Source: Mesostigma viride
Lineage: Eukaryota > Streptophyta > Mesostigmatophyceae > Mesostigmatales > Mesostigmataceae
Length of the DNA: 64,000 nucleotides
Assembly: GCA_009746045.1 (NCBI GenBank)
Contig: RPFO01000034.1
Location: 3,041,181 to 3,105,180 of the forward strand
Direction: 5' to 3'
The position numbers and the translations under genes are program-made. Positions 21,967-32,216 of the stretch are shown one piece after another (within the stretch, counting starts at the first letter, position 1; each line of letters begins with the position of its first letter). The notes beneath the pieces are model-generated. The model saw only the letters and a list, made by a program, of their open reading frames with translations, was not told the DNA's origin and did no database searches.

Positions 21967-22457
21967 CGCGCCACTGTGGGCGCGTACGGACACAGGATGT
22001 ACAAGTGTCACTTTGATAGTCCGCAGGACGTTGACAGGACTTGTACAGGACTTGATGGTCAATTGATAGGTAGGCGTGCTGTAGCGCGCCAGGACCTATG
22101 AGACATGCAATTGATGCTGAGTAGTGTACGGATAGGTCCACAGGACTAGCCGTATGGACAATTGATAGATCTGCGCGCCAAAGGCGTGCCAGAGTCTGTG
22201 TAATCAATTGATTGACAGTTCAGCTGTGACAGTACAGCTGAATACTTGGACGCGTCCCTAACAACCTATACGTGTGACTTGGTCGCACCGGGACGCTAGT
22301 TCTTGCGTGCACGTTCTCTTGGCACTGCGACCCTGTCGCCTGTGCTGCGTGCAGTCTTGGAAGTGACGTGACTTACGTCTGTGTTTCCTTGTTATTAATA
22401 AAGGCAACTTCCTGCAAGAACCATGGCGGAATTCGTGGCATTCGCACTCATACAACT
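21967..22457 (+). repeat. B1 5' LTR, second part
   Basis: CGCGCCACTGTGGGCGCG... to CTCATACAACT. It contains AATAAA (about 22396) as a possible polyadenylation signal. Repeated GATAG and CAATTGAT motifs give many short palindromes. Confidence 0.9.
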
Positions 22458-22481
22458 CGTATTACACGCCTCGTTAAAAAG

Positions 22482-23198
22482 ATGCCAAATTCTGAAGAAT
22501 TCCGGATTCCCACCGATGAGGAAATAGCCGCTCCGCCGGCTGGTCCTCCATCAAGACCGACTGCGCCGTCGTGGCAGCAATTGCTCGACGAAGTCACGAT
22601 CTCGCTCGACGAACTTCATCGTCGGCAGCGCGCAGTTCTTCCATTGCTCGGGGATAACCCCGAGGACCCCGATTTGCCGCAGCTGGTGCCGGCTATCCGC
22701 ACGCCGTTGGACACCATTCGCAACATTTTGTCGCAATTTACGGTCCAGGTGCGGGGAGGTTTGCGGTCGGTGAACGAGGTCACCACCGCCATCGAGGAGC
22801 TGGACAACGCCATCTCTTCGCTCACCGGTTACCAGAGAAACTTACAAAACTGGGCATCGCTACGCACGGGGGGCGCGCCGGCGGTGTCGACAAATTTATT
22901 TCAAGATCTCGCGTTGCTGTCGCTGCTCACACGCGGCGTACGCAGTCGCGAACGCCAGGTTCTTATTAACCTGGTGGCTTTTCTCGCATCTCTGCGAGAG
23001 TGGATTCCCGCAGGGTGGGAATTGTTATCCATTTTTACTCATCCTCTGCGCCTCGTCGCGCGTCGGGCGCGCGCAACCTTCGCGACGGGAAGCACACCGG
23101 TTTTAATACATACCGGTGCAGGTCCGGCACACACGCCGGATATGGAGGATCCTGAGTATACCTACGAGTACTGTGATTTCCGGGGCCTTGACTACTAG
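22482..23198 (+). CDS. B1 pre-gag ORF, unknown function
   Basis: A 238-codon frame between the 5' LTR and gag, starting MPNSEEFRIP 25 nt after the LTR. I do not recognise it. It is predicted largely helical: an acidic N-terminus (1-30), helical segments around WQQLLDEV, TAIEELDNAISSL and LALLSLLTRGVRSRERQVL. A hydrophobic stretch follows (LINLVAFLASLREWIPAGWELL, split by charged residues), with an aromatic C-terminus EYCDFRGLDY. The B2 copy (35193-35899) conserves most of it, including the last seven residues (CDFRGLDY), and several length differences are in frame. That suggests past selection. Copia elements normally have nothing coding here. An accessory or capsid-related protein is possible but unproven. 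Confidence 0.65.
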   Translation: MPNSEEFRIPTDEEIAAPPAGPPSRPTAPSWQQLLDEVTISLDELHRRQRAVLPLLGDNPEDPDLPQLVPAIRTPLDTIRNILSQFTVQVRGGLRSVNEVTTAIEELDNAISSLTGYQRNLQNWASLRTGGAPAVSTNLFQDLALLSLLTRGVRSRERQVLINLVAFLASLREWIPAGWELLSIFTHPLRLVARRARATFATGSTPVLIHTGAGPAHTPDMEDPEYTYEYCDFRGLDY

Positions 23199-23368
23199 GT
23201 CGGCCAATTTTCTTTTCCAGTACTGTACTCGTCGACATTTTTGTCGATTTTTCAACGGCAATTCGCGGGGGCGGCGGCGACACCGGCGCAGGCGGCAGTT
23301 GCGACAATTTTGTACATACTTTGTTCTGCTGCTGTGCTGAGGTGTTTTTGAATAGCTTGTAGTGCAGA

Positions 23369-24486
23369 ATGGCAGACGGGCGCCGTAGCAAAGGTGCCCC
23401 AGCCAGTGGGAATAATGGTGGTGCTGGTAGTGGGACCGCTCACGTAGATGACGTGGGGGTTACCGGAGAGATTACCAACATTCATCACAATAATAATAAT
23501 GCACAGGTTGTTCATGGTTTTGACCTTACCACTCAGGGATTATTAATTGTAAATCAGCTGCAACCTGTGACATCTGACTCTAAGCCTAAGCAGGCTGAAG
23601 AGTTTGTAGAAGGGCTGGAAGGGTTTCCTAGTTTGTACGGGGGTACCAACTACTATCAGATCTGGATAGGCAGCAGCACGTTTGGCAAGTGCACTGATCA
23701 GATCAAGGACCTAACCAGGGAATGTAAGAAGGCCAACAAGGCCTGGGCAGTGTATGTAGCTGAGCTGAAGGAGTTGCTTGAAGACCAGCGAAAGAAGGTC
23801 GGCATCCATTGGCAAGACAAGTATCAAGGGTGGGAGGTCAAGGGGGATCTCATCCAGAATTTCCTTAGCTATTGCAAAATGGTTGAGGAAGGCAGGGCCC
23901 ACGGTTTCAACGTGGCAGATAACATAGCCCTGACCAACTGGTTGAAGGTCTCTGGGCTGGATAAGGCTACACGTGGCTCTTTAAAGGTCATGTGTGCCCC
24001 ACACTCAACCCTCAAGGCCTACAAGGTCATAATCAAACAAGCACTCGAGGCAGAGGAGCTGTTTGAGGGTGGAGTGCCAGCAGTGAAGGCTACCCAGGCA
24101 GGTGGGCGTACCCAGGGGGGCTCCAAACGTCTGAGGCTGACAGAAGCCAAGGAGGGCGTAGGGGCAACCACAACAAGCGCAAGGCCAATCATTCACCCGA
24201 CCCTGACAGGAGGTCACACTCCAAGTCGGTGTTCAGGCGGGTGGGTGGTCAGCCCAAGCAGGGCAACGCGTCTGACAACGGGGGCAGTGGCCAGGGCAAG
24301 TCAAAGATACAATGCTACCTGTGCAAGGGGTGGGGGCACATCAAGAAGGAGTGTCCCAGCTTCAAGAAGTCCCAGGGCCAGGGCAGCAACAAGAATAACA
24401 ACAACAACAAGAAGAAGAACAACAACAAGTCCCAGGCAGGCCAGCCTTCAAAGGGCAGTCAGCAAGAAGACAACAAGGAGCAGTGA
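23369..24486 (+). pseudogene. gag: B1 gag, frameshifted
   Basis: Starts MADGRRSKG. The N-terminal 250 codons read cleanly. Near 24135 B1 has CCAAACGTC where B2 has CCAAGACGTC, and loss of one G shifts the frame. The remaining true frame carries the single zinc knuckle CYLCKGWGHIKKEC (about 24313-24354) and an Asn/Lys-rich tail, ending at UGA (24484-24486) followed by CUG. It is otherwise equivalent to the intact B2 gag. Confidence 0.88.
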
Positions 24487-24626
24487 CTGTCTGAGGCAAC
24501 CCCTACACACCTTAATTCACCCAGGGGGAGGCCAGGTGCTCCAATGCAGATTTTATATCTGGGCAACAAGAGGGTGATCTCCAGGTTCAGGGTGGCCCCA
24601 GGTCACCTGGAGAGGTACAGGTTCCT

Positions 24627-26348
24627 ATGAAGACGTCCTTGACAGCTGGTGCAGCTGTAAGAATGTCTGACCCCATGCATCCTCGTGCTGGGCACGAGGG
24701 TGGACCTCTCATTTTGAGAGAAACCAATGTACAACCACAGAGGGGTGTGAAGGCCTCTGGTGGTATGCATGTGGTCCCTGCTGGCGGTCCAGGTGTTGGG
24801 CATGAGCAGGGTGACTCAGGCTCTGAGTCAGAACAGGATGGAAGTCAGCATGGTGATGCTGGACAACCTGACAGCACAGTCCTGACTGTGCCAGGGACTG
24901 CTTCCTCTGTGTACCAGGAGTTGGGTGCCCGAATCCACAACATGTTTGGGCATGCCACTTCTCTGTCAAACAACTTTGCCTTCCGTATGGGCAGGGCACC
25001 CCTTCTCAAGGCGTGTCAGCAAGCTGCCTCACGGTGTAAGTGCCAGTTGTCCTCCAACAAGCCCAGGAAATCACATGCCAAAGCTCTACCTCAGAGCATT
25101 GGTGATCTGCAGTGTGATATCCAACACATCAGGGGCATGCAACTGTTGGTGTGCGTGGACAGGTACACGAAATACAAGGTGCTAGAGCATTTACCTTCTA
25201 TGAAGAACAGGTACTTGCTGGCTGCCCTGCAGAATGTAAGAGCCAAGTTTCCTACCACAAGGATCCAGGTGGACATGCAGTTTCAGCATCTCAAGGGTGA
25301 TCCTACCCTTCCTGAGTTGCTGGTTACACCTAGGGAGGCTCATGGGCAGCAGGGTGCTATCGAGAGGGCAATCCAGGAGGTCAAGAAATTGATCATCTCT
25401 GAAGACTGGGTACCCTTGTCTGCACCTGCACTTGTCAGGAGTGCATGGCTGAGGAACGTGGAGCAGCAGCTGAACAGCAGGGTTAACTTCTACTATGATG
25501 GAGTTGCTGTCAGCCCAATGGGTCTATATCATGGCCTGTGCCCACCACATGTGCTGGAGGGCTGGAAACATGCTGCACATGTCACCTTTGCCAAGCTGAG
25601 GGAGAAGGACCGGGGTTGGAAGATGCTGGAGCCACAAGTGGGTCAGAAGGTCCTAGCTTGGAAGGAACCTAGCCTTTATGGCAAACGTGGTAGCTGGAGT
25701 CCTGGGGTGGTTACCCAGGTTGATGAAGCTAGCCACGCATGCTTGGTCAGCATGGAGGACGAACCAAAGCATGTGCACCGGCTGAGTTGGTCATATGTCA
25801 AGCCTAACCTGATGAATGAGGGCAGTCAGGCACAAGGCTCACAGGATCTGCAGGATTTTCAGGTCCCAGGTGACATCACTGACGCAACGACCACATCTGT
25901 TGCAGGGGAATCTGTCAGCCCTGGCCAGGTTGCAGAGGTACTTGTTGAACAGGCTGCAAGGTCAACAGCTGGGGAGTCAACTGTCAAGCCCAAGGCACTA
26001 ACCAAGCCCAGGGGGACAAGTTTGGCTGGATTGATTGGGGCTCTACAAAGAGCCAAGAAGCAGCCCAAGGTAGCCAAGCTCAGGTGGCATGGCAATCTGG
26101 GGCTGGACACTGCCTTAGAGGTAGACACTAATTCTCAGGTTTCCATCATTGGGACCAGGGCTGCAGCAGGGTACAGCATGTCTGAACCCAGCTATCAGTT
26201 TGTGTCTGACTTCAGTGGCGGGGTACACGTGAAGGTACTGGGTGAGGTATTCATTCCTATCCTTGGACAGGACACTGCTTTTTGTGTCTTGGAGGGCTAT
26301 CAAGGACCTGCTCTTCTGGGGCAGAATTTCCTATGCCAGGATGGGTAG
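24627..26348 (+). CDS. B1 pol, integrase and protease-like domain
   Basis: 573 codons. After a 95-residue linker comes an HHCC-type region (ARIHNMFGHA then SRCKC). The integrase core has D164 (LQCDIQ), D216 (QVDMQF) and E246 (QGAIER), again with 29 residues between the last two. The C-terminal integrase region has GKRGSWSPGVV. A retropepsin-like domain closes the frame: LEVDTNSQVSIIG (D500) through LEGYQGPALLGQNFL. A missing G near 26345 (GATGGG versus GATGGGG in B2) stops the frame before RT. Gag and pol are in one frame in B2 but not in B1, because B1 lost an A near 24531. Confidence 0.88.
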   Translation: MKTSLTAGAAVRMSDPMHPRAGHEGGPLILRETNVQPQRGVKASGGMHVVPAGGPGVGHEQGDSGSESEQDGSQHGDAGQPDSTVLTVPGTASSVYQELGARIHNMFGHATSLSNNFAFRMGRAPLLKACQQAASRCKCQLSSNKPRKSHAKALPQSIGDLQCDIQHIRGMQLLVCVDRYTKYKVLEHLPSMKNRYLLAALQNVRAKFPTTRIQVDMQFQHLKGDPTLPELLVTPREAHGQQGAIERAIQEVKKLIISEDWVPLSAPALVRSAWLRNVEQQLNSRVNFYYDGVAVSPMGLYHGLCPPHVLEGWKHAAHVTFAKLREKDRGWKMLEPQVGQKVLAWKEPSLYGKRGSWSPGVVTQVDEASHACLVSMEDEPKHVHRLSWSYVKPNLMNEGSQAQGSQDLQDFQVPGDITDATTTSVAGESVSPGQVAEVLVEQAARSTAGESTVKPKALTKPRGTSLAGLIGALQRAKKQPKVAKLRWHGNLGLDTALEVDTNSQVSIIGTRAAAGYSMSEPSYQFVSDFSGGVHVKVLGEVFIPILGQDTAFCVLEGYQGPALLGQNFLCQDG

Positions 26349-27387
26349 TGATCACGTCCTCTCTCCTGACTAAGGAAGGGGCTGGTCAGGTCCCACTGAT
26401 TAATTTCAGGACCACTCACCTATCACGTGCAGTAACCAGGTCGGTTAAGCGTGTGCAAGTGTGCCAGGGGCAGGAGCCCTTGGTTGATGACCTCATACTG
26501 CCAGCTGCTAGTCATCCAAGCAGTTTGGGCATTGGTCCTCACTCACTTGCTGGACACAGCCCTATCAACTACCAAGGCCTGGTGAAGCTCATGTCCTCTC
26601 CCATTATGTGTCCCCAGGTCACACTGGGTCTGATTAAATCTGGGGAGGACTGGATCTCCAAGAAATGCGTGGAACCTGTCAATGACCTGCCTCCTGCACG
26701 ACGTCTACTCAAGCTCAAGTTTGTCATCAAGATGAAGGAGGTGGACGGGGTCAAGGTACCACATGTCAGGCCAGTGCTGAATGAGTTCAAGGGTACTGGT
26801 GAGTGCACTGCTGAGGAGTTGTATACCCCTGGCATGCTGCATGACACTTGGAGGCTGCTGCTGTGTGTATTTCTAGGCCTTCTCAACAAGGGCTTGGACT
26901 ATGGCTCAGTGGTGGTAGACTTCAAGAGGGCATTTCTGGAGGGGATGCAGATGTGGCACAGGAAAAGTGGGAGGGCAAGACGCCTTTCTATGTTAGGGTG
27001 CCTGCTGTATGGAAAAGGGACATCCACACGGAGTTCCTTAAAATCCTCAAGGGCCTGGAGGGCCTGAGGTCAAGTCCAATAATCTGGAGGGAGACTCTCA
27101 ACCGTTTCCTGAAGGAGCATTGCAACTTGAAGGTCTCTCCTGTAGACCCCTGTCTGTTTCTGGGGCAATGGGAAGGCCTGCCAGTGTATGCTTCGCTGCA
27201 CGGGGATGACCTACATCTGATAGCTCCCACGTCGTGGCTTAAGGAGCTGATCTCCATCATTAAGTCCAAGTTTCCTCTGGGTAGGGAGCAATGGCAGGTG
27301 GAGAATGAGCCTCTGCTGTTTGTGGGCATGGAGGCCACACTGGTGAAGAAGGGGGGAGTGGCGTATGCTGCTGGTGGGGGGCAATGA
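26349..27387 (+). pseudogene. B1 pol, reverse transcriptase, frameshifted
   Basis: RT sequence in two frames. The first (to about 26943) holds VRPVLNEFKGTGECTAEELYTPGM and ends in the VVVDFKRAFLEG catalytic block, where B1 lost a T (GGAGGGGATG versus GGAGGGTGATG in B2). The second frame continues through EGLRSSPIIWR to the active site LHGDD (27199-27210). A G run at 27351-27356 (six G here, seven in B2) shifts the frame again before RNase H. Five G would restore continuity. Confidence 0.85.
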
Positions 27388-28108
27388 TTATCAAGAGACC
27401 CTCATTAGCAAGCTTCCTCCAACCATCACACAGGCACTGTGTCCCATGGTGAGGGGCATGGTTGCTTGGGTGGCAGGCATTTCCAGGCCAGACCTTATGG
27501 TCATAGCCAGGTTGCCTGATGACATGCTGGTGGAGCTAGGGTCTGCCAAGGTGGCTGATCAGGTCAGGGCTTCATCTGGCATTCTGTTGTCTGCAGTGGA
27601 TTTATCACAACCCATTTGCATGGAGCTGTATGTGGATAGCTCAATGGACAGCAGGCAGGTCTCCAAGGTCAGGGGCAGGGCTGCAGGGCTCTTTGTGCTC
27701 AGACAGGAAGGCCTGGGGAGTTTGGTGAGCTGGTTTAGTCGCCTGCACAAACGGGTGGCTGTCAGCAGTGATGTGGCAGAATGCAGGGCTATTTGTGAAG
27801 GCATTCACACAAGCCTTTATCTGAAGGAGTTGCTTCATCAGATGACTTCTAACACTCCTTGGCCACTTCAGGTTACCACTCTTCTAAAAACAGACTCCAT
27901 GGGGATGGTGCAGTTTGTGCACAGGCAGATGGCCAGAAGTAGGGACTTGGATTATCTCCTTCTTAAGGAGTTGTCCTCCTTGGCCAATATTGAGCATATC
28001 CCTGGGGTTGACAATCCTGCTGATGCTTTGACCAAGCTAGTGCAGAAGGCAGCAGTGCAATACAAGGTTCTTCAGTCTCTGATGGACCCATCTCAGCAAG
28101 CTGTCTAA
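27365..28108 (+). CDS. B1 pol, RT connection and RNase H
   Basis: 247-codon frame with the Copia-type RT C-terminus (MVRGMVAWVAGISRPDLMVIAR) and RNase H. Catalytic acids are in YVDSSMDS, AECRAICEG and LKTDSMGMV, with the tail HIPGVDNPADALTK. The protein sequence appears identical to the B2 copy at 30283-31026 (minus), in sharp contrast with the diverged gag and pre-gag regions. The apparent ATG (27365) is an internal Met after a frameshift, not a real start. Confidence 0.88.
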   Translation: MLLVGGNDYQETLISKLPPTITQALCPMVRGMVAWVAGISRPDLMVIARLPDDMLVELGSAKVADQVRASSGILLSAVDLSQPICMELYVDSSMDSRQVSKVRGRAAGLFVLRQEGLGSLVSWFSRLHKRVAVSSDVAECRAICEGIHTSLYLKELLHQMTSNTPWPLQVTTLLKTDSMGMVQFVHRQMARSRDLDYLLLKELSSLANIEHIPGVDNPADALTKLVQKAAVQYKVLQSLMDPSQQAV

Positions 28109-28716
28109 GCTGGTGCATGGTTATAGGGCATTGGAGAGCAGATTGTGTGGTAGTGTCAGCATTGTGACTGGCATAATACCTGTATTTTAGTCTGTACTAA
28201 GGCTCATGGACCATGGTACACTCACTCTGATTTTAATCAGGATACAGCCAGGTTTTGGCTGGGGTTCATGCTGTTGACTACACAAGGTTGACAGGTCCAT
28301 TACAGACCATGTAGTCTATTTTAAAAAGAAATGTATATTTGTACATACTTCTCACAATGGTCTGGGAACCTTTATTCTGGGGTTTATAGGGCGGGGTTCG
28401 ATTCCCTGGTATTATGTTTCTACAAGCTGGCCTGTTCAGGTGTTTGCCTGTTCAGACTTCCCTAGTTCCCCAGGGCAGGATTTAATTGTTGCCTATGTGT
28501 TTCATTTTGTCATTTGTTTGCTGTGGCAGTTTACCATCTGGCAAGTAGACGGGCGCCGTAAGACGGGCGCCAATAGACCCCTGTTGAGAGAATGACAGGC
28601 AAACTATTGTAATACGCCTTACTTTGTCAAGTGGTATTTTAATTGTCATGGATTTATTGTACTTATATTGAATATGTACTGGGTTTTATGGGATTAGTAT
28701 CTGGGATTAATGTAAC
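28109..28716 (+). other. B1 3' untranslated region, first part; TSD of B2 at its end
   Basis: Non-coding, ending GGGATTAATGTAAC. GTAAC (28712-28716) is the left TSD copy of B2. It resumes at 36546. It contains two GACGGGCGCC motifs about 15 nt apart (28550-28574). Confidence 0.8.
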
Positions 28717-29333
28717 AGTTGTGAGGGTACGAATGCCACGAATTCCGCCATGGTTCTTGCAGGAAGTTGCCTTTATTATTAACAAGGAAACACAGACGTA
28801 AGTCACGTCACTTCCAAGACTGCACGCAGCACAGGCGACAGGGTCGCAGTGCCAAGAGAACGTGCACGCAAGAACTAGCGTCCCGGTGTGACCAAGTCAC
28901 TCATATAGCTTGCTAGGGACGCGTCCAAGTATTCAGCTGCACTGTCACAGCTGAACTGTCAATCAATTGATTACACAGACTCTGGCACGCCTTTGGCGCG
29001 CAGATCTATCAATTGTCCATACGGCTAGTCCTGTGGACCTATCCGTACACTAGTCAGCATCAATTGTCTCATAGGTCCTGGCGCGCTACAGTGCGCCTAC
29101 CTATCAATTGACCATCAAGTCCTGTACAAGTCCTGTCAACGTCCTGCGGACTATCAAAGTGACACTTGTACATCCTGTGTCCGTACGCGCCCACAGTGGC
29201 GCGCCGGGTACTGTCGGCACAGCCTAGGAAACGTCATAACTTTTACGTTCCTTAACCAAATGAGGCGTTCAAGGTGCCGTTGGAAAGAGCGTAACAATCT
29301 CTATCCATCTAACGTAAATCCTTTACGTTAACT
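28717..29333 (-). repeat. B2 3' LTR
   Basis: 617 bp. On the plus strand it reads AGTTGTGAGG... to ...TTTACGTTAACT. A purine tract AAAGAAAAGAAGGGATTG (minus strand, 29334-29351) abuts it as the polypurine tract. Confidence 0.95.
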
Positions 29334-30282
29334 CCAATCCCTTCTTTTCTTTAGGGATCACATCCCCTGCCAGGGACCCTTGAAGTAGCTTGAAATGTCC
29401 TTCACTCCAGCTTGAAGCTTGAACAGATGTCTTTAATGGCCATTGCCATTCCCCCAGCCCTTTCTTTTAAGGAACTGGAAAAGAAACAGATCTGCCACAG
29501 GGAAAACCATTTCATGAGAAATGGAGAAAACCTATGGAAGTGGCATTACAGAGTACCACCAGATATTAGAAGCACACAAAATTAAATACATACAGGTTAA
29601 TTCTATGAGGTCTTCTCCAGGAATTAATCCCATCACCTCGGTAGAGCCTCCAGTACAATGACCTTCTGGCGGTGAGTTACATTAATCCCAGATACTAATC
29701 CCATAAAACCCAGTACATATTCAATATAAGTACAATAAATCCATGACAATTAAAATACCACTTGACAAAGTAAGGCGTATTACAATAGTTTGCCTGTCAT
29801 TCTCTCAACAGGGGTCTATTGGCGCCCGTCTTACGGCGCCCGTCTACTTGCCAGATGGTAAACTGCCACAGCAAACAAATGACAAAATGAAACACATAGG
29901 CAACAATTAAATCCTGCCCTGGGGAACTAGGGAAGTCTGAACAGGCAAACACCTGAACAGGCCAGCTTGTAGAAACATAATACCAGGGAATCGAACCCCG
30001 CCCTATAAACCCCAGAATAAAGGTTCCCAGACCATTGTGAGAAGTATGTACAAATATACATTTCTTTTAAAATAGAATACATGGTCTGTAATGGACCTGT
30101 CAACCTTGTGTAGTCAACAGCATGAACCCCAGCCAAAACCTGGCTGTATCCTGATTAAAATCAGAGTGAGTGTACCATGGTCCATGAGCCTTAGTACAGA
30201 CTAAAATACAGGTATTATGCCAGTCACAATGCTGACACTACCACACAATCTGCTCTCCAATGCCCTATAACCATGCACCAGC
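29334..30282 (-). other. B2 3' untranslated region
   Basis: About 950 bp between the RNase H stop and the 3' LTR. It is the intact version of the region that B2 interrupted in B1. No supported ORF. A GGTTCGATTCC box (reverse at about 29990) resembles a pol III B box but no tRNA fold surrounds it. Confidence 0.7.
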
Positions 30283-31026
30283 TTAGACAGCTTGCTGAGA
30301 TGGGTCCATCAGAGACTGAAGAACCTTGTATTGCACTGCTGCCTTCTGCACTAGCTTGGTCAAAGCATCAGCAGGATTGTCAACCCCAGGGATATGCTCA
30401 ATATTGGCCAAGGAGGACAACTCCTTAAGAAGGAGATAATCCAAGTCCCTACTTCTGGCCATCTGCCTGTGCACAAACTGCACCATCCCCATGGAGTCTG
30501 TTTTTAGAAGAGTGGTAACCTGAAGTGGCCAAGGAGTGTTAGAAGTCATCTGATGAAGCAACTCCTTCAGATAAAGGCTTGTGTGAATGCCTTCACAAAT
30601 AGCCCTGCATTCTGCCACATCACTGCTGACAGCCACCCGTTTGTGCAGGCGACTAAACCAGCTCACCAAACTCCCCAGGCCTTCCTGTCTGAGCACAAAG
30701 AGCCCTGCAGCCCTGCCCCTGACCTTGGAGACCTGCCTGCTGTCCATTGAGCTATCCACATACAGCTCCATGCAAATGGGTTGTGATAAATCCACTGCAG
30801 ACAACAGAATGCCAGATGAAGCCCTGACCTGATCAGCCACCTTGGCAGACCCTAGCTCCACCAGCATGTCATCAGGCAACCTGGCTATGACCATAAGGTC
30901 TGGCCTGGAAATGCCTGCCACCCAAGCAACCATGCCCCTCACCATGGGACACAGTGCCTGTGTGATGGTTGGAGGAAGCTTGCTAATGAGGGTCTCTTGA
31001 TAGTCATTGCCCCCCACCAGCAGCAT
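30283..31026 (-). CDS. B2 pol, RT connection and RNase H
   Basis: Same 247-residue sequence as 27365-28108, with RNase H catalytic acids and the NPADALTK tail. It is separated from the RT frame by a homopolymer of seven G at 31037-31043. Confidence 0.88.
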   Translation of the reverse strand: MLLVGGNDYQETLISKLPPTITQALCPMVRGMVAWVAGISRPDLMVIARLPDDMLVELGSAKVADQVRASSGILLSAVDLSQPICMELYVDSSMDSRQVSKVRGRAAGLFVLRQEGLGSLVSWFSRLHKRVAVSSDVAECRAICEGIHTSLYLKELLHQMTSNTPWPLQVTTLLKTDSMGMVQFVHRQMARSRDLDYLLLKELSSLANIEHIPGVDNPADALTKLVQKAAVQYKVLQSLMDPSQQAV

Positions 31027-32216
31027 ACGCCACTCCCCCCCTTCTTCACCAGTGTGGCCTCCATGCCCACAAACAGCAGAGGCTCATTCTCCACCTGCCA
31101 TTGCTCCCTACCCAGAGGAAACTTGGACTTAATGATGGAGATCAGCTCCTTAAGCCACGACGTGGGAGCTATCAGATGTAGGTCATCCCCGTGCAGCGAA
31201 GCATACACTGGCAGGCCTTCCCATTGCCCCAGAAACAGACAGGGGTCTACAGGAGAGACCTTCAAGTTGCAATGCTCCTTCAGGAAACGGTTGAGAGTCT
31301 CCCTCCAGATTATTGGACTTGACCTCAGGCCCTCCAGGCCCTTGAGGATTTTAAGGAACTCCGTGTGGATGTCCCTTTTCCATACAGCAGGCACCCTAAC
31401 ATAGAAAGGCGTCTTGCCCTCCCACTTTTCCTGTGCCACATCTGCATCACCCTCCAGAAATGCCCTCTTGAAGTCTATCACCACTGAGCCATAGTCCAAG
31501 CCCTTGTTGAGAAGGCCTAGAAAGACACACAGCAGCAGCCTCCAAGTATCATGCAGCATGCCAGGGGTATACAACTCCTCAGCAGTGCACTCACCAGTAC
31601 CCTTGAACTCATTCAGCACTGGCCTGACATGTGGTACCTTGACCCCGTCCACCTCCTTCATCTTGATGACAAACTTGAGCTTGAGTAGACGTCGTGCAGG
31701 AGGCAGGTCATTGACAGGTTCCACGCATTTCTTGGAGATCCAGTCCTCCCCAGATTTAATCAGACCCAGTGTGACCTGGGGACACATAATGGGAGAGGAC
31801 ATGAGCTTCACCAGGCCTTGGTAGTTGATAGGGCTGTGTCCAGCAAGTGAGTGAGGACCAATGCCCAAACTGCTTGGATGACTAGCAGCTGGCAGTATGA
31901 GGTCATCAACCAAGGGCTCCTGCCCCTGGCACACTTGCACACGCTTAACCGTCCTGGTTACTGCACGTGATAGGTGAGTGGTCCTGAAATTAATCAGTGG
32001 GACCTGACCAGCCCCTTCCTTAGTCAGGAGAGAGGACGTGATCACTACCCCATCCTGGCATAGGAAATTCTGCCCCAGAAGAGCAGGTCCTTGATAGCCC
32101 TCCAAGACACAAAAAGCAGTGTCCTGTCCAAGGATAGGAATGAATACCTCACCCAGTACCTTCACGTGTACCCCGCCACTGAAGTCAGACACAAACTGAT
32201 AGCTGGGTTCAGACAT
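30939..32216 (-). CDS. B2 pol, protease-like C-terminal half and RT
   Basis: 425 codons reading straight through the protease end (VFIPILGQDTAFCVLEGY, PALLGQNFL) into RT without the B1 lesion, which shows that protease and RT are one polypeptide. RT blocks are VRPVLNEFKGTGE, VVIDFKRAFLEGDADVAQ, EGLRSSPIIWR and LHGDDLHLI. The frame goes wrong after VKKGG at the G run. Its ATG is internal. The true frame continues from the integrase ORF but for one missing T near 32252. Confidence 0.88.
   Translation of the reverse strand: MSEPSYQFVSDFSGGVHVKVLGEVFIPILGQDTAFCVLEGYQGPALLGQNFLCQDGVVITSSLLTKEGAGQVPLINFRTTHLSRAVTRTVKRVQVCQGQEPLVDDLILPAASHPSSLGIGPHSLAGHSPINYQGLVKLMSSPIMCPQVTLGLIKSGEDWISKKCVEPVNDLPPARRLLKLKFVIKMKEVDGVKVPHVRPVLNEFKGTGECTAEELYTPGMLHDTWRLLLCVFLGLLNKGLDYGSVVIDFKRAFLEGDADVAQEKWEGKTPFYVRVPAVWKRDIHTEFLKILKGLEGLRSSPIIWRETLNRFLKEHCNLKVSPVDPCLFLGQWEGLPVYASLHGDDLHLIAPTSWLKELISIIKSKFPLGREQWQVENEPLLFVGMEATLVKKGGSGVCCWWGAMTIKRPSLASFLQPSHRHCVPW

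Noticed and set aside
28386..28410. tRNA gene suggested by GGTTCGATTCC (also inverse near 29990)
   Set aside because: A T-arm-like stem exists, but no matching acceptor stem, D-arm or A box upstream in either B copy.
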